Positions 36,436 through 44,859 of a stretch of 64,000 bases of DNA are shown here, piece after piece. A model generated the notes under the pieces. The model saw nothing but the letters and a program-made list of their open reading frames with translations, was not told the origin of the DNA and searched no databases. This DNA is from Verrucomicrobiota bacterium (lineage in GTDB: Bacteria; Verrucomicrobiota; Kiritimatiellia; CAIVKH01), in the NCBI GenBank assembly GCA_024233345.1, contig JACKPT010000008.1, forward strand, positions 1-64,000, given 5' to 3'. Made by a program: the position numbers and the translations under genes. Within the stretch, counting starts at the first letter, position 1; every line of letters begins with the position of its first letter.

Positions 36436-37335
36436 TCATTTCCGATACAGATCCCACCAGGGCCCATACGCAGGGCGGTAATGTTTCTTGGTGAGCTCCA
36501 GGGCCAGACACTGCTCCAGCCGGAGCATCGCCCGGTGCTTTTTCTCCCGCCGGGTCAGGGCGTGGGAGCCCGCGGGTACGAAACGCCCGGTCTCTTCAGG
36601 AAGCCAGTCCCGAATCACTGCAGGATGGGAACCGGTGAACCCCTGCAAGATCTCCGGATCAATGGCATCGAGGTCAATCACGACCCCGTTCGCGCTCCAG
36701 AACCGATGATTCTGATCCCGCGCCGCCTGGATCTGTTCGCGACCCCGCACCCATCCGTAATGAAAAATCCTTCCCCCGGCATGCACCGCCCGGGGATACC
36801 GGGATCGCTTGTGGGAGTCCAACACCGTGAAAAACAGCCCCTTGGGAGCCCAGGCCGGGATGGTATTGCGCAAGATCCGCGGGGCGCGCCGATACCAGGC
36901 CGGGGACCAGGCCACGGTATTCCCATTGCCATAAAAGTGCAGGTAGTCGAACACCATCGCCTCCACCCGGTCATCCTCCAGAAACCGCTCCATCGTCGCC
37001 CGGATCGCGGGGAGATCCTCCTCATGCACCACTTCATCCCCCTCAAGATAAAACGCCCAGTCACCGGTACAGTTAAACAGGGCAATCGATTTCTGCTGCC
37101 CATAGACAAACCCCTTCACGCCAAGATCATTCCGGATATGCTCATTCCAGGTGGTGCGAATGATCCGCACCTTGGGATCCCCAATCCCGGCCAGCGCTTC
37201 CTCCGTGCCGTCATCACTCGGCCCCAGCGCCACCACAAACTCATCCACCAGCGGCAGGATCGACCGGATCGACGGCACAAACGGATACCCGAGCCGACAC
37301 CCGTTGCGCAAAAAAGTACATCCACTGACCTTCAT
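36436..37335 (-). CDS. Glycosyltransferase family 2 protein
   Basis: 299 residues. GT-A fold start (VSGCTFLRNGCRLGYPF), DEFVVALGPSDDGTEE, and a DxD-like EGDEVVHEEDLP. The WHRAP-type end region is replaced by KKHYRPAYGPWWD. The acceptor and sugar are unknown. It is divergent from the debranching enzyme. Confidence 0.8.
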   Translation of the reverse strand: MKVSGCTFLRNGCRLGYPFVPSIRSILPLVDEFVVALGPSDDGTEEALAGIGDPKVRIIRTTWNEHIRNDLGVKGFVYGQQKSIALFNCTGDWAFYLEGDEVVHEEDLPAIRATMERFLEDDRVEAMVFDYLHFYGNGNTVAWSPAWYRRAPRILRNTIPAWAPKGLFFTVLDSHKRSRYPRAVHAGGRIFHYGWVRGREQIQAARDQNHRFWSANGVVIDLDAIDPEILQGFTGSHPAVIRDWLPEETGRFVPAGSHALTRREKKHRAMLRLEQCLALELTKKHYRPAYGPWWDLYRK

Positions 37336-37430
37336 GACGCCACTATCCTACGCACCTGAATTCCCGGCAAGAGTGGAGTTCGCTTCCTTTTTCCATGTTC
37401 AATCCGCAATCCTTGCCTACAATCGGCGGT

Positions 37431-39701
37431 ATGAAATCGAACACCCTTACCTTTCTTCAGGCCCTGGCCATCGACATTCCGCAAGGCGAAAATGCCCGCT
37501 ATTTCTACGGCGACAATCTCGAAGGTTATTTCGAGGGTTGCACCGGCAGAATCGGCGGCGGCAATGGATATGTGAAAGACAACCAGGCCGTGGTGAAGGA
37601 TGTCCTGTCTTTTTGCGGCAATCGTATTGCCCCCCGGGCTTCCTTTACCCAGGCCGAGATCTGCCCCCACACCATTCGCCATCACTATGGAAAAACATGG
37701 CAGGAGGAACTGATGCTGCCCCGCCGCCAGAGCGGGTTGATTGCGGCGGTCAACTGCACCCGGGCTGCGCGGGTCGGGCTCGGGCCGGTGATCGATGCGG
37801 AAACCCTCGCGGTCGAGGAACTCCCGGAGGCCCGCGCCGCCGTCATCCGCTGCCATGGCCGCCCCCACTGGGTCGCGGTGGCCGCCGACCGCAAGATCGC
37901 CCTCCGCGAAATTCTGCGCCGGGACGAAGGCCTGATCCCGGTGTTTCAAACCGAGCGCCCCGCGAAGTCCCTGACCCTGTATATCGGACTAGGGAAAACC
38001 GCCGCCCAGGCCCTCCGCCGCGCCGAAGCGCTGCGCGACGGCAACGCCGTGGTCGCCCACGCCGAAGACATTGCCGCCTTCCTGAAACAGTCACGCCTGA
38101 CCACCGGCCAGGCCGACTACGACAAAGCCCTCGCCTGGGCCAAACTCACCAGCTACTTCCTCGTCTCCGACGAATTTGGCAAGGGCATCTGGGCCGGCCT
38201 TCCCTGGTTCAAAAACAACTGGGGTCGCGACACCTTCATCGCCCTCCCCGGCACCCTGCTGGTCACCGGAATGTTCGACGAAGCCCGCAAGGTCATCACC
38301 GACTTTTTCCGCTACCAGGACACCAACCCGAAATCCCCCACCTATGGGCGGGTGCCCAATCGCGTCCAGAGCAAAACCGACATTATTTATAACACCACCG
38401 ACGGAACCCCCTGGCTGATCCGGGAGGTCTTTGAGTACCTGAACTACACCGGGGACCGGGCCTTCGCGAAAAAAATCTATCCCCAGGTCAAGCTCGCGAT
38501 CAACGGGGCGATCAAACACTATGCCGACCCCGAGGGCTTTCTCACCCACGACGATGCCGACACCTGGATGGATGCGCGGATCGAGGGAAATCTCCCGTGG
38601 TCCGCCCGCGGCAATCGGGCCAACGACATCCAGGCCCTCTGGCACAATGCCCTGCTGGTTGGAGCCGAGCTCGCCGCCGCCAATGGCGACACCCGGTCCG
38701 CCCGGACCTGGAGCAACCTCGCCGACGCCCTCACCGACCACTTCCAGAAGCGATTCTGGAACGCCAACCAACAGGTTCTCGCCGACCGGATTACCGAAAC
38801 CAACCGGCGCGACGAAAAGGTTCGCCCCAACCAGTTGATGGTGCTGTCCATCCCCCAGGTGGAACCCCTGCTCGCCCCCGAGCAGGAGGAAGCGGTGGTC
38901 CGGAACGCCGTGACGGAATTGCTCTTCCCCTATGGCATCGCCTCCCTGAGCAAAAACGATCCCTATTTCCACCCCTTCCACCATAACGATGAATGGCACC
39001 ACTTCGATGCGGCCTACCATAACGGCACGGTCTGGGGATGGAACGCCGGGTTCACCATCACCGCACTATGCAAGTGCCGCCAGACCGAATTGGCCTGGAA
39101 GCTGGCCCGAAACCTTTCCGACCAGATTCTGAACCTCGGTTGCCGGGGCTCCATGAGCGAACTGATCGAGGCAATTCCCCGCAAACCCGGACAGCTCAAT
39201 CTCTCCGGCACCTGGGCCCAGGCCTGGAGCACCGCCGAGTTTGCCCGTAATGGATATCAGGACTTCGGCGGTTTCCGGCCACGGTTGCTGGAAGATGCCA
39301 TCGAGCTGATGCCTTCCGTCCCGAAAGACTGGGGCAATATCGAAGCAACCTACGCCTTTGGCGAGAACGGCAACCTCCACGTCCGCCGAAAAAGACAGGA
39401 CAAGCAAACCATCTGGAGCATCACCATGACCGGATATGCCATGCCCCTCACCCTGCGCTTGACCCTCGACGATGGTCGCCAGCGGTACTCGGTGGAGGAA
39501 CCACTGCTCGAAGGAAAACCCGTCACGGTGACCCTGGGCGGAGGCAAGGCCACCCTCAACCGCACCGTCGAACTCCCCGGCCAATCCCTGCCCAAGGTCA
39601 AACCACTGACCTTCGCCAAACCCGTACTCCAGAAAAAGCCACCCTCCCTGCGCAAAAAACACTTCCTCCAGAAACGCATCGAGGCGGGAAAATACCGGTA
39701 A
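37431..39701 (+). CDS. Amylo-alpha-1,6-glucosidase (glycogen debranching, GH133-like)
   Basis: 756 residues from ATG 37431 (an upstream ATG at 37395 is possible). N-terminal domain (residues ~1-220) precedes an (alpha/alpha)6 catalytic domain: WAGLPWFKNNWGRDTFIALPG, DADTWMDARIEG, RPNQLMVLSIP, NGTVWGWNAGFTITAL. It trims alpha-1,6 branch stubs of glycogen or maltodextrins in the cytoplasm. It could work with products taken up after GH31 digestion, but the genes are far apart. A basic C-terminal tail (KKPPSLRKKHFLQK) is unusual. The 3' end runs directly into nuclease-remnant sequence. Confidence 0.88.
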   Translation: MKSNTLTFLQALAIDIPQGENARYFYGDNLEGYFEGCTGRIGGGNGYVKDNQAVVKDVLSFCGNRIAPRASFTQAEICPHTIRHHYGKTWQEELMLPRRQSGLIAAVNCTRAARVGLGPVIDAETLAVEELPEARAAVIRCHGRPHWVAVAADRKIALREILRRDEGLIPVFQTERPAKSLTLYIGLGKTAAQALRRAEALRDGNAVVAHAEDIAAFLKQSRLTTGQADYDKALAWAKLTSYFLVSDEFGKGIWAGLPWFKNNWGRDTFIALPGTLLVTGMFDEARKVITDFFRYQDTNPKSPTYGRVPNRVQSKTDIIYNTTDGTPWLIREVFEYLNYTGDRAFAKKIYPQVKLAINGAIKHYADPEGFLTHDDADTWMDARIEGNLPWSARGNRANDIQALWHNALLVGAELAAANGDTRSARTWSNLADALTDHFQKRFWNANQQVLADRITETNRRDEKVRPNQLMVLSIPQVEPLLAPEQEEAVVRNAVTELLFPYGIASLSKNDPYFHPFHHNDEWHHFDAAYHNGTVWGWNAGFTITALCKCRQTELAWKLARNLSDQILNLGCRGSMSELIEAIPRKPGQLNLSGTWAQAWSTAEFARNGYQDFGGFRPRLLEDAIELMPSVPKDWGNIEATYAFGENGNLHVRRKRQDKQTIWSITMTGYAMPLTLRLTLDDGRQRYSVEEPLLEGKPVTVTLGGGKATLNRTVELPGQSLPKVKPLTFAKPVLQKKPPSLRKKHFLQKRIEAGKYR

Positions 39702-39712
39702 GTTGTTCCAGA

Positions 39713-39812
39713 CAGGCCTCAAACGCCGACGCGCGAGCACGGTAGCCAAAGGATATCGCGGTGCGGAGGCGATCCTTCAGATCATCCGTCAAACCGGTGT
39801 AGTGGCGGCCCG
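39713..39812 (-). pseudogene. Remnant of a GIY-YIG nuclease gene
   Basis: Reads ARHYTGLTDDLKDRL then RTAISF, then AFEACL: same as the intact gene at 39868-40113 but lacking its middle 19 codons (a 57-nt in-frame deletion between short GGTG repeats). The end merges with the tail of the debranching gene and with a repeat copy at 39804-39850. Clearly decayed. Confidence 0.75.
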
Positions 39813-39850
39813 GCTTCGGACTGCGGTGGTGGTACTGCGCCGTGGCAAGC
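39804..39850. repeat. Partial copy of the 40.3-kb palindromic module
   Basis: This 47-bp stretch matches 40304-40350 with 7 mismatches (shared blocks GGCGGCCCGGCTTCG and GCGCCGTGGCA-like). It shows that the module is repeated and attached to GIY-YIG sequence. Confidence 0.7.
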
Positions 39851-39867
39851 TCGGAGCTATTGGCACA

Positions 39868-40113
39868 TCAAAAATGCCGAGAGGCAAACACACGGCCGGA
39901 ATGACTTTTCAAATAGGCCTCAAACGCCGCAGCACGCTCACGGGAGTCAAAGGAGATCGCGGTGCGGATTTTCCAGGGTCCACCGGATTTCGTATGGGTC
40001 ACTTCGCCAGCGTTGTGACGGTGGAGGCGATCCTTAAGATCATCCGTGAGCCCTGTGTAGTGACGGGCCGGGTTGGTCTCGCTTTGCAGAATATAGACAT
40101 ACGTAATGCTCAT
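39868..40113 (-). CDS. Small GIY-YIG nuclease family protein
   Basis: 81 residues, one GIY-YIG domain: TYVYILQSE (GIY part), RHYTGLTDDLKDRLHRHN (YIG part with conserved Arg), GPWKI and the Glu of AAAFEAYLKS. Stand-alone single-domain members are common small nucleases, usually of unknown role. It is flanked by decayed copies of itself and by repeats. An upstream 57-bp repeat begins 15 nt before its ATG. Confidence 0.82.
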   Translation of the reverse strand: MSITYVYILQSETNPARHYTGLTDDLKDRLHRHNAGEVTHTKSGGPWKIRTAISFDSRERAAAFEAYLKSHSGRVFASRHF

Positions 40114-40127
40114 GAGGATACCTCGCT

Positions 40128-40184
40128 GGCTTGCCCGGGCGTAGTTCGGAGCGCTGATTCATCAGGCGGCCCGGCTTCGTCCCG
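40128..40184. repeat. 57-bp direct repeat, copy A
   Basis: Identical to 40267-40323, 139 bp apart. Starts GGCTTGCCCGGGCGTAG and ends GGCTTCGTCCCG. It lies just upstream of the intact GIY-YIG gene. Confidence 0.9.
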
Positions 40185-40217
40185 TTGACATTTCCGCGCC
40201 AATGCCAATCGGCTCAA

Positions 40218-40248
40218 AATCACGTTGGAAAAGGTATACATTGCTCAT
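40218..40248 (-). pseudogene. Start-codon remnant of a third GIY-YIG copy
   Basis: From 40248 leftward it reads ATGAGCAATGTATACC, encoding MSNVYLFQ, close to the MSITYVYILQ start of the intact gene, then loses similarity. It sits at the same distance from repeat copy B as the intact gene does from copy A. Confidence 0.55.
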
Positions 40249-40266
40249 GGTCAATATTGGATACTT

Positions 40267-40323
40267 GGCTTGCCCGGGCGTAGTTCGGAGCGCTGATTCA
40301 TCAGGCGGCCCGGCTTCGTCCCG
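40267..40323. repeat. 57-bp direct repeat, copy B
   Basis: Identical to 40128-40184. It continues rightward into GGCGGAACTACGCCGTGGCAG, an inverted near-copy of its own start (GCCCGGGCGTAGTTC), so the whole 40268-40350 module can fold back. Confidence 0.85.
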
Positions 40324-40345
40324 CGGTGGCGGAACTACGCCGTGG

Positions 40346-40382
40346 CAGGCTTCTCCCTCCACTGCGCTCCGGTCGAAGCCTG
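40346..40382. repeat. Hairpin abutting the tRNA-Cys 3' end
   Basis: Perfect 8-bp arms CAGGCTTC / GAAGCCTG around a 21-nt centre. The right arm ends within the encoded CCA of tRNA-Cys. It may end the tRNA transcript or mark an insertion boundary. Confidence 0.5.
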
Positions 40383-40455
40383 GAGGCGCGGGTGGGAATC
40401 GAACCCACGAATAAAGGTTTTGCAGACCCTTGCCTTACCACTTGGCTACCGCGCC
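40381..40455 (-). tRNA. tRNA-Cys (GCA)
   Basis: 75 nt on the minus strand. Acceptor arms GGCGCGG / CCGCGCC pair perfectly. The D-arm region is GCCAAGTGGTAAGGC, the anticodon loop CTGCAAA (anticodon GCA), and the T loop GTTCGAATC. CCA is encoded. No intron. Confidence 0.95.
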
Positions 40456-40565
40456 GATCAGAGAGTGGGTTGGGTACGTTGGCGCCAGATCGGTCGGATT
40501 TCAAGTTTTCTTTTGGCCAACATTTCTTATCCCGATTCCCGGGCCGCCGGTGTAGAATAAGCAGA

Positions 40566-41270
40566 ATGTTGTGGAAGAACCCATATTGCCGGGTGTTTTA
40601 TCGCCTGAGCCTGCCTGGCTTGGCCTGGGTGGTGCTTGTCCTCGCGGGGTGCGTGAGCCCCCACCGCACATCCTTCGAACCCGAGCAACCGCCCACCACC
40701 CGCCCCCCGGCCAGGAAGATCGAACCCCTGATCGAGACGCCCAAGTTGATGCGGGAGGACTATCGCCAGCCCCGCGATGGAACCCGGCAAAAATTTTACT
40801 GGGAGGGCGAGGAGGCGGAGTGGCGTATCCATTTTCCGGCCAGCCGGTATGCCCATGCGGGATTCCGATTCTATTATCCCCTCAACCTCAGGGAGAACTT
40901 TGACCGATATGCGCTGGTATTTGAGATGAAGCCGGCGGCGATGGCCAAGTATCTGTGGGTGGGACTGGTGGACGGCTCGGAGGATGAACGGCTGGTGATG
41001 GTCGAATACCCGCTTGCGAATGATCCGGGCGCCCAACAAGGGCTGGAATGGGGTGAGTTCTGCATTCCCCTTTCCGCTTTCGGGAAAGAGGGGGAACGGT
41101 TGTCCGACGATAATCCGGATGGCCTTCGCACGGAGAAGACGGCGTTTGACTGGCAGGATGTGCAGGATATCCGTTTTGTGGTGTATGGTGGTAAACGGCC
41201 CAACCGGGCCATCGCGATCAAGCACCTTCGGTTTGACATGACCGGCAAGAAGAAGGGCCTGTTGAAATGA
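40566..41270 (+). CDS. Lipoprotein with a beta-sandwich-like domain
   Basis: 234 residues from ATG 40566; lipobox VLVLAGC with Cys 29. After a Pro-rich linker, the domain (YWEGEEAEWRIHFP, YALVFEMKPAAMAKYLWVGL, DVQDIRFVVYGGKRP) resembles a carbohydrate-binding-type jelly roll. Function unknown. hrpB follows 16 nt later on the same strand. Confidence 0.72.
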   Translation: MLWKNPYCRVFYRLSLPGLAWVVLVLAGCVSPHRTSFEPEQPPTTRPPARKIEPLIETPKLMREDYRQPRDGTRQKFYWEGEEAEWRIHFPASRYAHAGFRFYYPLNLRENFDRYALVFEMKPAAMAKYLWVGLVDGSEDERLVMVEYPLANDPGAQQGLEWGEFCIPLSAFGKEGERLSDDNPDGLRTEKTAFDWQDVQDIRFVVYGGKRPNRAIAIKHLRFDMTGKKKGLLK

Positions 41271-41286
41271 GCCGATACCCCGGGGC

Positions 41287-43824
41287 ATGACGCAACGGCT
41301 GCCCATCTATGAGATAGAGGCCGAGCTGCAGCACGCGCTGCAGTCTCACCGGCGCATCATCATTCAGGCCCCGACCGGCTCGGGCAAATCCACCCAGGTG
41401 CCCCAGATGCTCCTGCGGCATGGTCTGCTCGATCAGGGACAGGTCGTGGTGCTTCAACCGCGGCGGCTCCCCGCGCGGATGCTCGCAAAACGGGTGGCCG
41501 AAGAGGTGGGGTGCGCACTGGGCGAAACGGTTGGATACCAGATCCGGTTTGAGAACCACACGAATGAATCGACACGCATCCGGTATGTCACGGAAGGCAT
41601 TCTGCTCCGACAATTGATCAGCGACCCCCACCTCAATGGGGTTCGGGCCCTGGTGTTTGATGAATTTCATGAGCGTCACTTGTATGGGGACATCACCCTG
41701 GCCCGCGCCCTCGCGTTACAGGAGCAACATCGCCCGGATTTAATTCTGATTGTGATGTCGGCAACCCTCGACACCGGACCGCTCCAACAACACCTCGGCG
41801 ACGCCAAACATCTCACATCCGAGGGCCGTATGTATCCGGTCACCACCCGATACCTCGCCAAATCACCGGGGGAGCGACAACCCGTCTGGGAAACCGCGGC
41901 GGACGAACTGGCCACTGCGATCCGGCAGGGTGAAGAGGGCGATGCCCTCGTGTTCATGCCCGGCAGCTATGAAATCAACCGCACCATCCAGGCCTTGTCC
42001 AGCCGGCGGGAGACGTCGGGCTTTGCACTCCTTCCCCTGCATGGTGAATTGACCACCCAGGCTCAGGATGCGGCGGTCTCGCGGCAGTCGCGGCGCAAAA
42101 TCGTCGTGTCAACCAATGTCGCGGAAACCTCCCTGACCATCGACGGGATCCGGATGGTCGTGGACAGCGGGCTCGCCCGCATTCCCAACTATGATCCCCG
42201 CCGCGGCATCAACACCCTGCTGATTGAAAAAATCAGCCGGGCCTCCGCCGATCAACGGGCAGGACGGGCCGGTCGGACCGCACCGGGACTGTGCCTGCGC
42301 CTGTGGACCGAACGCGAGCACCAGCAGCGGCCGCTCCATGAATTGCCGGAAATCAAACGACTTGATCTTGCCGAGGTTCTGCTAACCCTGAAAGCAGCCG
42401 GCCTGCATGATGCCCGCACCTTTCGTTGGTTTGATCCGCCCGAGACTTCTTCGCTCGACCGGGCGCTGCTGCTGCTCCGCGATCTGGGCGCGATTGATTC
42501 CGACGAGGGCCCCCTGACCGACCTCGGTCGGCGGATGCTCGCGTTTCCAATGCATCCCCGGTATGCGCGGATGCTCCTGGCGGCTGCCGAGGTTGACTGT
42601 GTGCCCCAGGCCTGTCTGATCGCCGCATTGACCCAGGGGCGGGATCTGCTGATCCGCCATCCCGGCAAAGCGGTCGAAGAAGCCCGGCGCCAGGCATTTG
42701 GTGAGCAGTCGGACTCGGATTTTTTCACCCTGATGCAGGCTTGGGACTATGCCCGGAGCCGCCAGTATCATCTGGACGCCTGCCGATCTCTTGGCATTCA
42801 TGCCAGCCATGCCCGCCAGACCTCTGTTCTGCATGAACAATTTCTCCGTATCGCCAAAGCCGAAGGACTGCCGGTGTCGGATCGGTCCGAAGGCCCGGAG
42901 GCCGTCATGCGGTGTATCCTTGTCGGCTTTTCCGATCATCTCGCCCGGCGGTTGGACCGGGGGTCGCTGCGCTGCGACGTCATTCATGGACGGCGCGGGG
43001 TACTGGCCCGTGAAAGCACCGTGCAGGACTGCGACCTGCTGGTGGCGGCGGAAATCGCGGAAATCGAAGGCCGGGATAAAGCGCTGAACACCCTGCTCTC
43101 TCTCGCCACCCGGGTCGATCCAGCCTGGCTCGACCGGCACTTTCCCGGGGATAGCACACACCGGATTCACGCCACCTATGACAGCGCAAAGAAGCGGGTC
43201 ACCGCCTCCCGCCAGACCTTGTTCCGGGACCTCGTGATCAACGAGAAACCGATGGAGCCGGTCCCGATCGAACTGGCGGCGGCCATCCTCGCCGAAGAGG
43301 TTCGCCAGGGCCGGCTGCATCTCAAGGGGTGGGATCACGATGCCGAGCAGTGGGTGTTGCGCCTGAACCGCCTGACCGGATGGTGCCCGGACCTGGAACT
43401 CCCGGCAATGACCGAAGAAGACCGGCTCTCTCTCCTCGAACAGATCTGTCACGGCGCGACAACCTACAAGGACATCAAAGACCGGCCGGTAAAACCCTTC
43501 CTTGAGCAGTGGTTAAACCCCATGCAGAAGCAACTGGTGGACAAGCATGCCCCGGAACGGATTCAGCTTCCCACCGGCAAACGGGCCAAGATCACCTATG
43601 TCGCCGAAGGCGAACCGTTTATTTCCCTGCGGATCCAGGAGTTGTATGACCTGCCCGACACCCCGCGCATCGCCCTCGGCCGGATTCCGCTCCTGATCCA
43701 CATCCTCGCCCCCAACATGCGGCCCGTGCAGATCACCCGGGACCTCGCCGGCTTCTGGCGAGACCACTACCCGAGGGTGAAACAGGAATTGGCGAGAAAG
43801 TATCCCAAGCATGAATGGCGATAA
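41287..43824 (+). CDS. hrpB: ATP-dependent RNA helicase HrpB
   Basis: 845 residues. DEAH-family helicase: GSGKST (31-36), FDEFHERHLYGD (DEFH box, HrpB-typical), VMSATLD, TNVAETSLTIDG, and QRAGRAGRTAPGLCLRLW. The HrpB-specific C-terminal part (QVVVLQPRRLPAR; ITRDLAGFWRDHYPRVKQEL ... KYPKHEWR) is complete. HrpB's role in bacteria is poorly known. Full length. Confidence 0.93.
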   Translation: MTQRLPIYEIEAELQHALQSHRRIIIQAPTGSGKSTQVPQMLLRHGLLDQGQVVVLQPRRLPARMLAKRVAEEVGCALGETVGYQIRFENHTNESTRIRYVTEGILLRQLISDPHLNGVRALVFDEFHERHLYGDITLARALALQEQHRPDLILIVMSATLDTGPLQQHLGDAKHLTSEGRMYPVTTRYLAKSPGERQPVWETAADELATAIRQGEEGDALVFMPGSYEINRTIQALSSRRETSGFALLPLHGELTTQAQDAAVSRQSRRKIVVSTNVAETSLTIDGIRMVVDSGLARIPNYDPRRGINTLLIEKISRASADQRAGRAGRTAPGLCLRLWTEREHQQRPLHELPEIKRLDLAEVLLTLKAAGLHDARTFRWFDPPETSSLDRALLLLRDLGAIDSDEGPLTDLGRRMLAFPMHPRYARMLLAAAEVDCVPQACLIAALTQGRDLLIRHPGKAVEEARRQAFGEQSDSDFFTLMQAWDYARSRQYHLDACRSLGIHASHARQTSVLHEQFLRIAKAEGLPVSDRSEGPEAVMRCILVGFSDHLARRLDRGSLRCDVIHGRRGVLARESTVQDCDLLVAAEIAEIEGRDKALNTLLSLATRVDPAWLDRHFPGDSTHRIHATYDSAKKRVTASRQTLFRDLVINEKPMEPVPIELAAAILAEEVRQGRLHLKGWDHDAEQWVLRLNRLTGWCPDLELPAMTEEDRLSLLEQICHGATTYKDIKDRPVKPFLEQWLNPMQKQLVDKHAPERIQLPTGKRAKITYVAEGEPFISLRIQELYDLPDTPRIALGRIPLLIHILAPNMRPVQITRDLAGFWRDHYPRVKQELARKYPKHEWR

Positions 43825-43956
43825 CCGGGCTGCTTCACCAGTCCTGTGAAATCACCGGGCTAGAAACGTTTACGTAATGCCGTAGGCGTACAGCGGTTCG
43901 CCGGGCCTGCCCGTGACAAACCGACCGGCCACAGTTGAACTTGAACGGCTATAGGG

Positions 43957-44859
43957 TCACCTCGGCATCAGAACCCGCAGCGCCTCGGGTCGGACCTGAA
44001 CCCGGACCTGATCGGTAGCGGGCATCAGCTCGCCGTCGAGTTGGATCACGCCGGCAATCTCCCGCCGGACTTCCAAGGACCGAAAGCGGCGCGTATTGAC
44101 AAAGGGAGCCTGATCGATGGTGCCGGCAAAAAGGCGGGGCAAGGCCGCCGCCGCCTTGGCGGCATGGGCCCGGGTCACCACCACCAGTTCAAGGAATCCA
44201 TCGTCTTCCTTGGCGCTGGGGGCAATTCTTGCCCCACCCCCGAACTGGGTCAGGTTCGCCATGGTGAAGACCATCGGATCTTCCATTTCCTCCCAGTCCC
44301 CACCATCCACCCGGACCCGGAATCGGCACGGGGTATAATCAAATAACTCATACATTCCGGCAAAGACATAAGGCAGAATGCCCCTTACCGGCGAACGTTC
44401 AAACGACCGCACAAGGGCAGCGTCCCAGGCCAGGCCGCACGTGACAAAAAAGGGATGATCATTGATGACCCCGACATCAATGGCCTTGATCTGCCCGCCA
44501 CACAGGGCCTCGGCCGCCTTGTCGGCCTGTAAGGGAATTCCAAAATGACGGGCAAACCCATTGCCGCTGCCACAGGGCAGGACTCCCATCGCCACATCCG
44601 TCCCCATCAATTCACGCCCAACGGTATTGATCATGCCGTCCCCACCGGCCACCAGCACCAGATCAACCCGGTCCTGGATCGCCAACTGGATTTTCTTCCG
44701 GCTATCCGCCTGGTCATGACTCAGCTCATAGGTAATTTCCGCACCGGTCTTCTGCCACGCGGCCTCCACCGCAGAAACCACGACCCCGATGGAAGCGCCA
44801 AACCCGGACTTCGGATTCACAATGACCCGGATACGTCGAATGAGAGGCTCCGGGGTCAT
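43957..44859 (-). CDS. Diacylglycerol/lipid kinase family protein
   Basis: 300 residues, YegS/DgkB/BmrU type: IVNPKSG, LVAGGDGMINTVGREL, VLPCGSGNGFARHFGIP, IDVGVIN. The C-terminal beta domain has EDDGFLELVVV and QLDGELM. It phosphorylates a lipid such as diacylglycerol; substrate unproven. It overlaps the phosphohexomutase gene by 4 nt and converges on hrpB. Confidence 0.9.
   Translation of the reverse strand: MTPEPLIRRIRVIVNPKSGFGASIGVVVSAVEAAWQKTGAEITYELSHDQADSRKKIQLAIQDRVDLVLVAGGDGMINTVGRELMGTDVAMGVLPCGSGNGFARHFGIPLQADKAAEALCGGQIKAIDVGVINDHPFFVTCGLAWDAALVRSFERSPVRGILPYVFAGMYELFDYTPCRFRVRVDGGDWEEMEDPMVFTMANLTQFGGGARIAPSAKEDDGFLELVVVTRAHAAKAAAALPRLFAGTIDQAPFVNTRRFRSLEVRREIAGVIQLDGELMPATDQVRVQVRPEALRVLMPR

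Noticed and set aside
43864..43871. AAACGTTT operator-like site
   Set aside because: It lies between two convergent gene ends, where a promoter operator is not expected.
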